This document shows, piece after piece, positions 1 through 7,821 of a DNA stretch of 14,300 nucleotides. Position numbers and translations under genes: made by a program. The stretch is from Clostridia bacterium. GTDB lineage: Bacteria > Bacillota_E > SLMV01 > PUMD01. The stretch spans positions 1 through 14,300 of the forward strand of contig PWUB01000170.1 of the NCBI GenBank assembly GCA_003563755.1, written 5' to 3'. The notes under the pieces were generated by a model. It searched no databases. It had not been told where the DNA came from and saw only the letters and a program-made list of their open reading frames with translations. Positions within the stretch are counted from its first letter, which is position 1. Each line of letters starts with the position of its first letter.

Positions 1-6
1 CCGCTG

Positions 7-15
7 TGCTATAAT
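7..15 (+). promoter_or_regulatory. Extended -10 promoter for the DUF362 gene
   Basis: A perfect TATAAT at 10-15 is preceded by TG at 7-8 with one base between, so it matches the TGnTATAAT extended -10 consensus. The -35 region lies outside the window. Transcription would start near 22, leaving a leader of about 20 bases that contains the ribosome binding site. Confidence 0.6.
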
Positions 16-41
16 GAAGTAAATGGAAGGGGGAGTGTGCC

Positions 42-914
42 GTGCCCATAGTGAGCATATCGGATAGTCACGACCTGTCCCGGGTGCTTGAGGAAGCGGG
101 TGTGAGACCCGGGCCGATGTGGATCAAGGTCAACTGGACATCCCCGCACACTGGGATGTACACTGAGCCCTCGGTGCTCGGCCGGTTGTTGGGCGTTCTG
201 TCGAGGCCGGTGCTGGTTACCGAGAGCTACGCCGTGGCGAGGTACGAGGGGACAATCGCCGATCTTCCCGGGGATGAGGACGAGTACATGGAGGCCATGC
301 GGGAGGCAGATCGGTCTTTCTTATCTCGAACCGGAATGAAGGACGTCCTGGATACGGCCACTGGAGTGGGATACTTCAATATCACCGAGGCTGTTCATCG
401 GGGTGATACGGCTCCCGAGGGCCCCATCCGGGATGCGGTGGCCGCCCGCTATGGAGAGGACGCCGTAGGTTTTGACGAGCTGTACGCCCAGGTACCTCGG
501 GTTCTGTGGGAGGCCCGCGGCCAGGTCACCCTGCTGAACCTGGCGAGGATGAAAGTGCCCGCCCGGGACTCGGGAGATTGGAGCCTGGCCATGAAGAACA
601 TGTTCGGTCTCATTGCCATGCCCGATCGGCGCTACTACCACCGCCAGGATCTATCCGGCGCCATACTGAGCATCAATGCCATATACAGGAGCCTCTTTCA
701 CGTGGTGGATGTGGTGGAGGGGATCAACTCGGTGGTGGTGTACGATGAGGAAGGTGACCACCGGGCCCCCTGGGGACGATACAGCCTCCGCGCAGAGGAG
801 AACCTGGTGGCGTGGGGGGAGGACCCCGTCTCGTTGGAGCTGGAGGTGGCCGCTCATTTCGGAATCGACCTGTCGAGGCGGGATCTCATCCTTCGTGCAC
901 GAAGGGTGTTCTGA
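42..914 (+). CDS. DUF362 family protein
   Basis: A 290-residue protein of the DUF362 family, whose biochemical function is not firmly established; some relatives carry ferredoxin domains and are linked to iron-sulfur or electron-transfer proteins. The family signature is visible in two blocks. Near residue 28 is IKVNWTSP, the 'K-x-N' block. In the middle is NLARMKVP followed by AMKNMFGLI and then an R-Y-Y-H segment, which corresponds to the usual 'P-K-L-K-T-H ... K-N-x-F-G-L-I-P' region. The usual K-T-H is not conserved, so this is a divergent member. There is no ferredoxin CxxCxxCxxxC motif, signal peptide or membrane segment, so it should be soluble and cytoplasmic. The start is GTG at 42, seven bases after GGAAGGGGGA (25-34). 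It is probably monocistronic and converges on the DUF402 gene 3 bases beyond its stop. Confidence 0.75.
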   Translation: MPIVSISDSHDLSRVLEEAGVRPGPMWIKVNWTSPHTGMYTEPSVLGRLLGVLSRPVLVTESYAVARYEGTIADLPGDEDEYMEAMREADRSFLSRTGMKDVLDTATGVGYFNITEAVHRGDTAPEGPIRDAVAARYGEDAVGFDELYAQVPRVLWEARGQVTLLNLARMKVPARDSGDWSLAMKNMFGLIAMPDRRYYHRQDLSGAILSINAIYRSLFHVVDVVEGINSVVVYDEEGDHRAPWGRYSLRAEENLVAWGEDPVSLELEVAAHFGIDLSRRDLILRARRVF

Positions 915-924
915 CCTTCACGAA
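890..924. terminator. Nested inverted repeats at the DUF362/DUF402 convergent junction
   Basis: CCTTCGTGCACGAAGG at 890-905 is a perfect 16-base palindrome in the last codons of the DUF362 gene. A second arrangement pairs TTCGTG (892-897) with CACGAA (919-924), and GAAGG (901-905) can pair with CCTTC (915-919). The structures straddle both stop codons, as a bidirectional terminator would. No T-run follows on either strand, so intrinsic termination is not certain. Confidence 0.35.
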
Positions 925-1436
925 CCGTCGAAGGGCGGGAGGCCGCGGCGCGCCCGCCTCAGGAGTTCACGGGCGGCGCCGCGGCAGTGCTCGGCGGTCT
1001 CCGGCCCTACCTTGGGAATGATCCTGGTTTGAAACTTGCGACGGTCCAGCACCGTCGGGCGGCGCCGGGGATCAACGAAGATGTCCAGTTCCATATCCCT
1101 GTACGAAAGGTGCCAGCGTCCGTCGCTGCAGCGGCCGAGCTCGGGGGGACGGCATATGTCGCAGTACCAACCCACGAGCCTATGCTCAGAATCCATGAGC
1201 TTCAGTACACTGTACCAGCGGCCGCTGGCGAAATCCTCCAACACAGGATCACCCTTCTCCATTGAGAACAGGCCGTAGTCAGCGGTCTCCGTCCACCGGG
1301 TGTGCAGCTGGATCCCGTCACCGGTGTATTCGATCACCTGTGCTGGATAGGAGATCCGGGGCTCTCCACAAAGGTTCTGCTTCGTTACCAGCATCTGCTC
1401 TGGGGAGCCCAGCAGCGAGGGTTCGGGCCACGTCAC
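918..1436 (-). CDS. DUF402 family protein (possible nucleotide phosphatase or RNA-binding protein)
   Basis: A 172-residue protein of the DUF402 family. Characterised members are nucleoside di-/triphosphate phosphatases (Ntdp type) and the archaeal RNase FAU-1, so a nucleotide- or RNA-directed role is plausible but unproven. The core is visible in W-Y-C-D-I, then Y-R-D-M-E-L-D-I-F-V-D-P, then V-L-D-R-R-K-F: the 'Y-x-D-x-x-L-D-x-x-V-x-P-D ... V-L-D' pattern of the family. The open frame extends upstream to 1568 and would overlap tldD, but a GTG at 1436-1434 sits seven bases after a perfect AGGAGGT (1450-1444). That start gives a normal family length and removes the overlap. The C-terminus is Arg-rich. 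An extended -10 promoter lies just upstream. Confidence 0.75.
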   Translation of the reverse strand: MTWPEPSLLGSPEQMLVTKQNLCGEPRISYPAQVIEYTGDGIQLHTRWTETADYGLFSMEKGDPVLEDFASGRWYSVLKLMDSEHRLVGWYCDICRPPELGRCSDGRWHLSYRDMELDIFVDPRRRPTVLDRRKFQTRIIPKVGPETAEHCRGAARELLRRARRGLPPFDGS

Positions 1437-1471
1437 ATACGCCACCTCCTGGCATCGAGCCGCTTTCATGC

Positions 1472-1480
1472 AGGATAGCA
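1472..1480 (-). promoter_or_regulatory. Extended -10 promoter for the DUF402 gene
   Basis: On the minus strand TGCTATCCT (1480-1472) is an extended -10 with a TATCCT hexamer. No good -35 is seen 16-18 bases upstream. It would place the transcript start near 1465, about 29 bases before the chosen GTG, just clearing the ribosome binding site. This supports the short DUF402 start. Confidence 0.4.
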
Positions 1481-1557
1481 GGGTGCCTCTGGCAAACATG
1501 ATAACCAATCGCCGGGGTGATGCACAGGCGTCGACCCCGATGGAGGAGGTCGGTGAC

Positions 1558-2934
1558 GTGAAGGACATCGTGCAGCGAGCCCTGGATAAGGCGGACGTGG
1601 ATTACTGTGAAATACGTCTCGAGGAGAGCGACATACTGAACATATCCTTCCGCGGACGCGGTCTCGAGGACGTCAAGACGAAGATGCAGCACGGGGGAAA
1701 CGTTCGAGCGCTTCACGGCGGTGGGTGGGGATTTGCCAGCTTCTGTGACTTCGAGGATATCGAGGCTTGTGTGGATCGAGCGTGCCGGCAGGCCCGCCTG
1801 GCGGCGGGACGTGAGGATCGTTCCAGCTGCCTGGCAGCGGTTCGGACGGTGCAGGACCGCTTCGAACCCGACGTGACCCTTGATCCGGCTGCCGTCACCC
1901 TCTCTGAGAAGGTACGCATACTGACCCGGTACAAGGATCTCATGCTGAACACCCACGAGCACATTGCTGCCACCAACATCACATACAAGGAGCAGAAGGG
2001 TGTCATCCGCTTCGCCAACACCGACGGTACATACATCGAGGCACAGAGGGTGGACGTAGGGTCCAACCTGGTGGCGATGGCTCGAGGCGAGGAGGTGACG
2101 GTGGCCAGCGGCACGGGCTTCGGATCATCGCGGGGTCTCGACTGCCTGCTGGGCATGGAGGACGAGCTGGAGGAAGCGGCCAGCCTGGCCGTGAAACTCC
2201 TGGATGCTCCCCAGGTTACCGCCGGAACCTACCCCGTCGTCTGCGATCCCGCCATCGCAGGTCTCTTCGTGCACGAGGCCTTCGGTCACCTCAGCGAGGG
2301 AGACAACGTCCATAAGAATCCCGACCTCGCTGATACCATGCGCCTGGGCCGCCGCCTGGGCCGTGACATCCTCTCCATCTATGACACCGGTGAGTACTTC
2401 GATGACCGGGGAGCACTGAAGTACGACGATGAGGGAGTACGGACCGAGCGGACCTACCTCATAGAGGAGGGGATCCTGTCCGGCAGGCTCCATTCCCGGG
2501 AGACAGCGGGCCTGATGGGCGAAAAACCCACGGGAAACGCACGCGCCATCGATTTCACGTTCCCGCCGATATGCCGCATGCGGAGCACCTGCATCGATCC
2601 GGGAAGCCACAGTTTTGACGAGATGATCAGCGATATTGAGCTGGGGGTCTACGCCGTGGGATCCGGGGGCGGCCAGACTAACGGCGAGATGTTCACTTTC
2701 AACGCAGGACACGGCTACATGATCCGCGATGGCAGGATCGCGGAGCTGGTTCGGGATGTCAAGCTCATGGGCAACGTGTTCACCACCCTGGCCAACATAG
2801 ACATGGTGGGTGATGATCCGGGCGGACGCAACGGGGCGGGCGGATGCGGTAAGGGCGGGCAGTCACCGCTTCCGACCAGCGGTAAGTGTCCACACATCAG
2901 GATCCAGGACGTGATAGTGGGAGGTGCCAGGTGA
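1558..2934 (+). CDS. tldD: TldD, metalloprotease subunit of TldD/TldE
   Basis: A 458-residue TldD. With TldE it forms a heterodimeric zinc protease that cuts unfolded or modified peptides; in E. coli it matures microcin B17 and degrades the CcdA antitoxin. The metal site HEAFGH (residues 239-244) is the family's HExxxH motif. The C-terminal GGCGKGGQ block supplies the third ligand, Cys430, matching Cys454 of E. coli TldD. Length is normal. The frame runs upstream to an ATG at 1468, but the GTG at 1558 lies seven bases after GGAGGAGGT (1542-1550) and begins directly with the conserved N-terminal helix, so it is preferred. Its stop overlaps the tldE start (TGATG, 2932-2936), indicating translational coupling. 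Confidence 0.93.
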   Translation: MKDIVQRALDKADVDYCEIRLEESDILNISFRGRGLEDVKTKMQHGGNVRALHGGGWGFASFCDFEDIEACVDRACRQARLAAGREDRSSCLAAVRTVQDRFEPDVTLDPAAVTLSEKVRILTRYKDLMLNTHEHIAATNITYKEQKGVIRFANTDGTYIEAQRVDVGSNLVAMARGEEVTVASGTGFGSSRGLDCLLGMEDELEEAASLAVKLLDAPQVTAGTYPVVCDPAIAGLFVHEAFGHLSEGDNVHKNPDLADTMRLGRRLGRDILSIYDTGEYFDDRGALKYDDEGVRTERTYLIEEGILSGRLHSRETAGLMGEKPTGNARAIDFTFPPICRMRSTCIDPGSHSFDEMISDIELGVYAVGSGGGQTNGEMFTFNAGHGYMIRDGRIAELVRDVKLMGNVFTTLANIDMVGDDPGGRNGAGGCGKGGQSPLPTSGKCPHIRIQDVIVGGAR

Positions 2935-4244
2935 TGTCTGACGTACTGAAGCGTCTGCCTGACGGAGTGCAGGGTGAACTGCACACGGTGCGGCAGCAAT
3001 CTACCCGCGTGGGATTCGCCAACAGTGAGCTGGATGGTATCAGCGATTCATCTCACCAGGAAACGACGATAAGGGTCATCGGGGACGGCAGGATCAACTC
3101 CGCCGTGGGCAGCAGGCCGGCCAGCGAGGATGACCTCATGCAGAGGGCCCTGCAGGGACTGCCCTACGGGAGCAGCGCCGCCTTCGATTTTCCGGGTCGA
3201 AAAGACGTCGAGGATCTGGAGCTCGCCGATCCCAACGTGAGGGGAGTTGGTGAGGAGGAGATGCTGGAGGTGGCGGAGGATCTCCGGGACTCTCTCGCGG
3301 ACCTCAACCCCCGCATACGGGTCAACTCCGGCGTCCTGCGCCAGGTCCAGAACGTCACGCTTGAAAACACCAGCGGGTTCGAGGGCGAGTACGAACGGAC
3401 GATGTGGCGCCTGGACCTGAGCGGCCGTCTCGTGGATGGCGAAGACATGCTGCGCCTCGGCGAGTCGCGGAGCTCCTCGGAGGTCATCTCCGAGTACGAG
3501 GATCTCAAGGAGGAGGTCACCTGGCTGTTCGAGCGGGCAGCGGAGGTGGTGCCGATGCAATCAGGTACCTATCCCGTGGTCTTTGCTCCTGCCCAGGTCG
3601 GTTTTCTGGTGAGGCCCTTCGTATCCTGCCTCATGGGCAACATGGTGGCGGCCGGGATGTCACCCTGGAAGGATAAGATGGACAGGCAGCTTTTGGATGA
3701 GAGGGTCACGATGGTCGATGATGGAACCGTTCCCATGCGCCCATCATCGGTGCCCTTTGACCGGGAGGGAGTTGTCACGAAGAAGAACGTACTGATCGAT
3801 TCCGGCAGCCCCCGCAGTTTCCTCCTGGATCTGCAGTCGGCAGGGCATCTGGGGCTCGAGTCGACGGGCAACGGAAGCGGCGGGCGCGGCCCGGGGCCGA
3901 TGCCCCACCACCTGTCGCTGCTCCCCGGCGAGGATTCGCTTTCGGATGTGCTCGCCAGCATAAGACGGGGCGTGGTAGTTTTCGATACCATGGGCGCATG
4001 GGCCGGGAACCCGTTCAGCGGTAATGTGAGCGGCACTATCTCCGTGGGGTTCAGAATCGACGAGGGCGAGATCGTCGGCAGGGTCAAGAACTGCATGTTT
4101 TCCCTCAATGCATTCGAGGCCTTCCGCGAGAGTATCATAGCTTTCACGGCCGAGACCAGGACCAAGGGTTCGGCCCTGGGGGGAAGTGGATTCACTTTTC
4201 CCTACGTGGCCCTCGACGAGGTGGTTGTGGCCACCGATCGTTGA
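2934..4244 (+). CDS. tldE: TldE (PmbA), non-catalytic partner of TldD
   Basis: A 436-residue TldE/PmbA, the partner of TldD. It shares the TldD fold but has no HExxxH metal site, as is usual: the aligned segment reads V-R-P-F-V-S-C-L-M-G. Family features include the G-T-Y-P-V-V-F-A-P strand and the C-terminal block N-P-F-S-G-N-V-S-G-T-I-S-V-G-F-R-I, similar to the 'N-P-x-T-G-x-x-S-x-G-x-x-G-x-x-I' of PmbA. The ATG at 2934 overlaps the tldD stop and lies eight bases after GGGAGGT (2919-2925); a GTG at 2931 is also possible. It is a separate gene in an operon with tldD. No nearby short ORF looks like a peptide substrate. Confidence 0.9.
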   Translation: MSDVLKRLPDGVQGELHTVRQQSTRVGFANSELDGISDSSHQETTIRVIGDGRINSAVGSRPASEDDLMQRALQGLPYGSSAAFDFPGRKDVEDLELADPNVRGVGEEEMLEVAEDLRDSLADLNPRIRVNSGVLRQVQNVTLENTSGFEGEYERTMWRLDLSGRLVDGEDMLRLGESRSSSEVISEYEDLKEEVTWLFERAAEVVPMQSGTYPVVFAPAQVGFLVRPFVSCLMGNMVAAGMSPWKDKMDRQLLDERVTMVDDGTVPMRPSSVPFDREGVVTKKNVLIDSGSPRSFLLDLQSAGHLGLESTGNGSGGRGPGPMPHHLSLLPGEDSLSDVLASIRRGVVVFDTMGAWAGNPFSGNVSGTISVGFRIDEGEIVGRVKNCMFSLNAFEAFRESIIAFTAETRTKGSALGGSGFTFPYVALDEVVVATDR

Positions 4245-4257
4245 CCGAGACAACGCG

Positions 4258-4284
4258 GCTGCCCCCGGTTCCGCCGGGGGCAGC
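4258..4284 (+). other. Perfect 11-bp GC hairpin between tldE and the HIT gene
   Basis: GCTGCCCCCGG (4258-4268) pairs perfectly with CCGGGGGCAGC (4274-4284) around a 5-base loop. It starts 13 bases after the tldE stop and ends 9 bases before the HIT ribosome binding site. No T-run follows, so it is not a standard intrinsic terminator. It could reduce read-through, mark an RNA processing or 3'-end protection site, or stop transcription by another mechanism. Confidence 0.6.
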
Positions 4285-4305
4285 ACAGGACGCGGAGGGA
4301 GCATC

Positions 4306-4743
4306 ATGAGTGATAGTGGCGATTGTCTCTTCTGCGACATAGCTGCTGGAAGAGCCGAGGCCTCTCGAGTGTACGAGGATGATCACACCGTCGCCTTCTC
4401 GGACCGGTATCCGGCATCCCCGGGGCACACCCTGGTCATCCCGAGGGAGCACTACCGTGATCTTCATACCATACCGCCCGAGCTGGCAGGTCGCCTCATG
4501 CAGACCACGATAACCGTGGCCCGCGGGGTGGAGCGTGCCCTGAAACCCAGGGGCATAAACCTCCTGCAGTCGAACGGCACCGCGGCAGGGCAGTCAGTTT
4601 GGCACATTCACATGCACATCATTCCCCGGTACTCTCACCGGCAAAAGGACGAAGACATTACGATATGCTGGCGTGCCCAGCACCCGGGCCGACAGGAACT
4701 GGAACAAGTAGCGGGCAGGATACGCGATGCTCTAGAGGATTGA
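4306..4743 (+). CDS. HIT family nucleotide hydrolase/transferase (Hint-like)
   Basis: A 145-residue histidine triad protein. Members hydrolyse nucleoside phosphoramidates or dinucleoside polyphosphates in the cytoplasm. The triad HIHMH (His100, His102, His104) followed by I-I-P-R is intact. The N-terminal C-L-F-C-D-I carries the CxxC found in the bacterial HIT subgroup that may bind zinc. P-G-H-T-L-V-I-P (39-46) is also typical. The start is ATG at 4306, five bases after GGAGGGA (4294-4300); upstream in-frame codons lie in the hairpin and are unlikely to be translated. It may be the third gene of the tldD-tldE unit or separated from it by the hairpin. Its last 12 bases overlap the 3' end of the convergent ATPase gene. 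Confidence 0.9.
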   Translation: MSDSGDCLFCDIAAGRAEASRVYEDDHTVAFSDRYPASPGHTLVIPREHYRDLHTIPPELAGRLMQTTITVARGVERALKPRGINLLQSNGTAAGQSVWHIHMHIIPRYSHRQKDEDITICWRAQHPGRQELEQVAGRIRDALED

Positions 4744-6867
4744 CTCAACCCTGGTGCGGAGTATGCGGGCCGAGTTACCCACGGCCAGTAGGGTCACGCC
4801 TACGTCAGCGAACACCGCTCCCCACATGGTCGTAAGCCCCGCCGCACCCAGTACGAGGAATACCAGCTTGAAACCGAGGGCCATGACCACGTTCTGCGTC
4901 ACCACACCGCGGGTGATGCGTGCGATCGACAGGGCGACTGAAAGCCTCTGTAGGCGGTCATCCATGATGACCACATCCGCAGATTCGATGGCAGCGTCGG
5001 ATCCCAGCCCGCCCATGGCCACGCCCACGTCCGCCCGGGCTATGACAGGTGCATCGTTGATGCCGTCACCGACGAACATCACCCGGCCACCGAGCTCATC
5101 CTGAAGCTGTTCCGTCATCTTCACCTTGTCCTCGGGTAGCAGTTCCGCCCGAAAGTCATCGACGCCCACCTCGTGGGCCGCGGTCTCTGCCGCCTCGGTG
5201 GTATCGCCGGTCAGCATGAAGGTGTGAATACCCCGGGCTCTGAGGTCCCTCACCGTGTCCACGGCACCCTCACGAATTCCGTCGGCGATGCGGATGGTAC
5301 CCAGCAGGTGTCCATCGCAGGCCACGTAGATGGTGGAGGTGGAATCGGCGATGGGAAGCTCGTCGATGTCCTCGGCCATCATCAATCGCCGGTTACCCAC
5401 GGCGATCCGGTGGCCTGCCGCCTCGAGGAGCACGCCGTGACCTGGGCGGTCCCGGTATCCGTCCACGTCAATGCGGGCCGTCCCTGCGCCCTCGTCGGTC
5501 AGGGCCGCCGCGAGTTCCACCAGGGCCGACTGCGGCCCGGCCTTCATCTCCCTGAACCTCCTCCGGATGGCACCGGCGATGGGGTGCGAGGAATGAGCCT
5601 CGGCAGCCGCGGCAGCCGTCAGGACATCCCCCTCCGAATACCCCCGGGCGGGTTCGATGCTTCTGACCGTGAATTCGCCGTCGGTAAGGGTTCCCGTCTT
5701 GTCAAAAACTGCCGCCGACAGGGCATCGAGGGCGTCGAGGAAGTTTGCGCCCTTGACGAGTATTCCGTTTCGCGATGCGAGCCCGATGCCGGCGAAATAA
5801 CCCATTGGCACCGAGATCACCAGGGCACAGGGGCAGGATATCACGAGAAGGACCAGCGCCCGATAGCCCCAGGTGGCGAAGGTCCCGTCAGCCAGGATGA
5901 GGGGGGGCAGCAGTGCCAGGGCCAGGGCTGCGATCACCACCGCCGGTGTGTAGTAGCGGGCGAAGCGGGTGATGAACTTCTCCACGGGAGCCTTCCTGGC
6001 AGCAGCCTCCTCCACCAGGTCCATGATCCTCGCCACAGCCGAGCGGGCATACTCTCGTTCGGTGAGTATCTCCAACACTCCGTCCTCGTTCATCATGCCT
6101 GAAAGGACCTCGTCCCCCTTTCTTACGGCCCGGGGGATGGCCTCTCCGGTCAGCGCGGAGGTGTTGAGCGATGACGAGCCATGAACCACGCGGCCGTCGA
6201 GGGGGATTCTCTCGCCGGGCTGCACGATTATGGTCGTCCCCGGCTCGACGGTCTCGGGAGCAACCTTGACGAAGCTGTCTCCCCTGCGTACGCGGGCGAA
6301 ATCCGGCCGCAGCTGCATGAGGGCACGGACGGAGCGGCGTGAGCGCCCCACGGCCAGGCTCTGCAGGTACTCCCCGGTTCGGTAAAATAGCATCACCGCG
6401 GCGGCCTCGGGAAGCTCACCGAGGGCGACGGCTCCCAGGGTGGCCACGGTCATGAGGAAGTTTTCATCGAAGATCCTGACCCCCGAACGGAGGTTGGCGA
6501 AGGCCCGGCGCAGGATCCGTTCGCCGGTCAGGAGGTAGGCTGTCAGCAGCAGCGCGTACCCGGGGGGTCCCGGCTGCATATAGTGCAGCACCGCGCCCGC
6601 TGCAAAGGCCGCGATCGCAGCAATGATGATGGACCTGGTGCGCCGCAGCTCGGGCCCATCGTCCGTCTCACCCTCCGGTACGAGGAGGATGCCCGGCTTG
6701 ACGGAGTCTATGGCCTCTTGGGCCTCTCTCCGGCGAACGGGGTCCATCCGGACGGACCTGGTGGCGAAATTGAGGCTGGCGTCCTCCAGTCCGGAGACCT
6801 TCCTCAGTTCCGCCTCGATTTCTGCAGCACACGAGGGGCAGTCCAGCCCCTGTAGAACGTGACGCAT
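4732..6867 (-). CDS. Zn/Cd/Pb-type P1B heavy-metal translocating ATPase
   Basis: A 711-residue inner-membrane P1B-ATPase that exports soft divalent metals. In order: an N-terminal heavy-metal-associated domain with C-P-S-C (Cys10, Cys13); membrane segments near residues 79-115; a large flanking transmembrane pair; actuator T-G-E (240-242); the in-membrane C-P-C (345-347); phosphorylation site D389 in DKTGTLT; S-H-P-I-A nucleotide-binding 'HP' motif (428-429); GDGIND (600-605); and the last helices with Lys667 and Asp688. Lys in the penultimate helix and Asp in the last helix are the ZntA/CadA signature, so Zn2+/Cd2+/Pb2+ is more likely than Cu+. The start is ATG at 6867, six bases after AGGAGG (6879-6874); an upstream in-frame ATG at 6969 would begin before the promoter. 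No metal-sensing regulator gene is nearby. Confidence 0.93.
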   Translation of the reverse strand: MRHVLQGLDCPSCAAEIEAELRKVSGLEDASLNFATRSVRMDPVRRREAQEAIDSVKPGILLVPEGETDDGPELRRTRSIIIAAIAAFAAGAVLHYMQPGPPGYALLLTAYLLTGERILRRAFANLRSGVRIFDENFLMTVATLGAVALGELPEAAAVMLFYRTGEYLQSLAVGRSRRSVRALMQLRPDFARVRRGDSFVKVAPETVEPGTTIIVQPGERIPLDGRVVHGSSSLNTSALTGEAIPRAVRKGDEVLSGMMNEDGVLEILTEREYARSAVARIMDLVEEAAARKAPVEKFITRFARYYTPAVVIAALALALLPPLILADGTFATWGYRALVLLVISCPCALVISVPMGYFAGIGLASRNGILVKGANFLDALDALSAAVFDKTGTLTDGEFTVRSIEPARGYSEGDVLTAAAAAEAHSSHPIAGAIRRRFREMKAGPQSALVELAAALTDEGAGTARIDVDGYRDRPGHGVLLEAAGHRIAVGNRRLMMAEDIDELPIADSTSTIYVACDGHLLGTIRIADGIREGAVDTVRDLRARGIHTFMLTGDTTEAAETAAHEVGVDDFRAELLPEDKVKMTEQLQDELGGRVMFVGDGINDAPVIARADVGVAMGGLGSDAAIESADVVIMDDRLQRLSVALSIARITRGVVTQNVVMALGFKLVFLVLGAAGLTTMWGAVFADVGVTLLAVGNSARILRTRVESIL

Positions 6868-6914
6868 GGTTTTCCTCCTGACCGGTACTAAAACAGTTGA
6901 ATACTCATCGAAAC

Positions 6915-6944
6915 GTGTGTCACGAGTAGGATATCCCGTCACAC
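6915..6944. promoter_or_regulatory. Imperfect inverted repeat over the ATPase -10 region
   Basis: GTGTGTCACG (6915-6924) and CGTCACAC (6937-6944) are imperfect inverted arms flanking the -10 hexamer of the ATPase promoter, one placed near the expected transcript start. This is where an ArsR/SmtB-type repressor would bind. It does not match a specific operator consensus that I can recognise, so it is a weak candidate. Confidence 0.2.
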
Positions 6945-6956
6945 TGGACGTGTCAA
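6928..6956 (-). promoter_or_regulatory. Sigma-A type promoter for the metal ATPase
   Basis: On the minus strand a perfect TTGACA (6956-6951) is followed after exactly 17 bases by TATCCT (6933-6928, 4 of 6 to consensus). Transcription would start near 6921, about 54 bases before the ATG. The 17-base spacer argues against a MerR-type (19-20 base spacer) activated promoter such as that of zntA. Confidence 0.6.
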
Positions 6957-7010
6957 CGGTTGATGACATAATGTGCTAACGGTGGGTATTGGACTGCCCC
7001 TGGGATACTG

Positions 7011-7019
7011 TGCGATAAT
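7011..7019 (+). promoter_or_regulatory. Extended -10 promoter for the glycosyltransferase
   Basis: TGCGATAAT (7011-7019) is an extended -10 with a GATAAT hexamer (5 of 6). A poor -35-like TTGGAC lies at 6989-6994 with a 19-base gap, so the TG element probably carries recognition. The start would be near 7026, leaving a leader of about 48 bases. Confidence 0.5.
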
Positions 7020-7073
7020 GGGCCGTACACAATATCTGAGATGAAATAGGAACAGAAATAGGAGGGGAGAACC

Positions 7074-7787
7074 GTGCGCAAGAAGATCAGTGCCATACTG
7101 CCTGCCTTTGATGAGTCGCCCCGAATGGAGCCCGTACTGAGCTGTGCCGTGGATTCCGGCCTGTTCTCGGACGTGGTGGTCGTCGACGATGGTTCGCGCG
7201 ACGATACCCTCTCGGTGGCACGCGAGTTCCCGGTCATCACCGCCCGTCATGAGCGGAACATGGGCAAGGGATCGGCCCTTCAGTCCGGGCTGAATCTCGT
7301 GGGGGACAGCGATGTGGTGGTGTTCTTGGATGCAGACCTGATCGGTTTGACCGCAGAGCACCTGGAGTCCCTGGTCAAGTCCGTCATCGACCGTCCTTCC
7401 CTGGGCATGGCGGTGGCCAGGTTCATCGAGGGACGTCGGACCGTGGATCTTCAGCAGAGGTGGTTCGCCATTTTGAACGGTCAGAGAGCACTCAGCCGCG
7501 CCTTTCTGCAGCGTCTGCCGGACCTATCCTGGACGCGTTTCGGGGTGGAGGTCCTCATGACCTGGCTGGCCCGTGACATGCAGGTACCGGTGCGGACCGT
7601 TCTCTGGCGGGGGGTCACCCACTACACCAAGGAGGAGAAGTTTGGTCCTCTCATGGGATTCTATGCCCGCCTGAAGATGTACAAGGAGGTGCTGGCGACC
7701 TGCCTCACCTACCCGCGGCGCGTGGCATCACACCTGGGTGAGATGGGAACATGGGATCACGAAGTGGATCTGGAGGTGGTGAACTGA
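7074..7787 (+). CDS. Family 2 glycosyltransferase
   Basis: A 237-residue GT-A fold glycosyltransferase of family GT2, which transfers a sugar from a nucleotide-sugar donor. The hallmarks are in order: an N-terminal I-L-P-A-F-D-E strand (residues 7-13); V-V-D-D-G-S (36-41); M-G-K-G-S-A (63-68); and the metal/nucleotide-binding D-A-D (86-88) in V-F-L-D-A-D-L. The segment after residue 120 (R-W-F-A-I-L-N-G-Q-R-A) contains the helix that in glucosyl-phosphoglycerate or polyprenyl-phosphate transferases faces the acceptor. There is no membrane helix, so it is probably soluble or peripheral. The acceptor cannot be told from sequence alone. The start is GTG at 7074, four bases after GGAGGGGAG (7061-7069). 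It appears monocistronic and ends at a terminator shared with the next gene. Confidence 0.85.
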   Translation: MRKKISAILPAFDESPRMEPVLSCAVDSGLFSDVVVVDDGSRDDTLSVAREFPVITARHERNMGKGSALQSGLNLVGDSDVVVFLDADLIGLTAEHLESLVKSVIDRPSLGMAVARFIEGRRTVDLQQRWFAILNGQRALSRAFLQRLPDLSWTRFGVEVLMTWLARDMQVPVRTVLWRGVTHYTKEEKFGPLMGFYARLKMYKEVLATCLTYPRRVASHLGEMGTWDHEVDLEVVN

Positions 7788-7789
7788 GA

Positions 7790-7815
7790 GGGGAGACCGG
7801 GGCTCCGGCCTCCCC
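7790..7815. terminator. Bidirectional terminator hairpin between the glycosyltransferase and glutaredoxin genes
   Basis: GGGGAG (7790-7795) pairs with CTCCCC (7810-7815). Inside, after a single A/C mismatch, CCGG (7797-7800) pairs with CCGG (7805-7808) around a GGCT loop, giving about 10 base pairs. It sits in the 34-base gap between two convergent stop codons. The plus-strand flank is ATCTTCT, a weak T-rich tail. Confidence 0.55.
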
Positions 7816-7821
7816 ATCTTC

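Noticed and set aside
1468..1557. Longer N-terminus for TldD from ATG 1468
   Set aside because: No ribosome binding site, no family similarity, and an ideal site with GTG at 1558.
2886..2933. Longer N-terminus for TldE within tldD
   Set aside because: It would read through coding sequence for the TldD C-terminal metal block; the ATG at 2934 has a good binding site and overlapping stop.
2934..4305. Search for a short peptide precursor that could be a TldD/E substrate
   Set aside because: No small ORF with a leader-like or Cys-rich core near tldD/tldE was seen.
5173..6102. Long plus-strand open frame (about 309 codons) inside the ATPase gene
   Set aside because: It is antisense to strongly conserved P-type ATPase coding sequence, is His/Gly/Arg-rich and shows no domain; a product of GC-rich codon bias.
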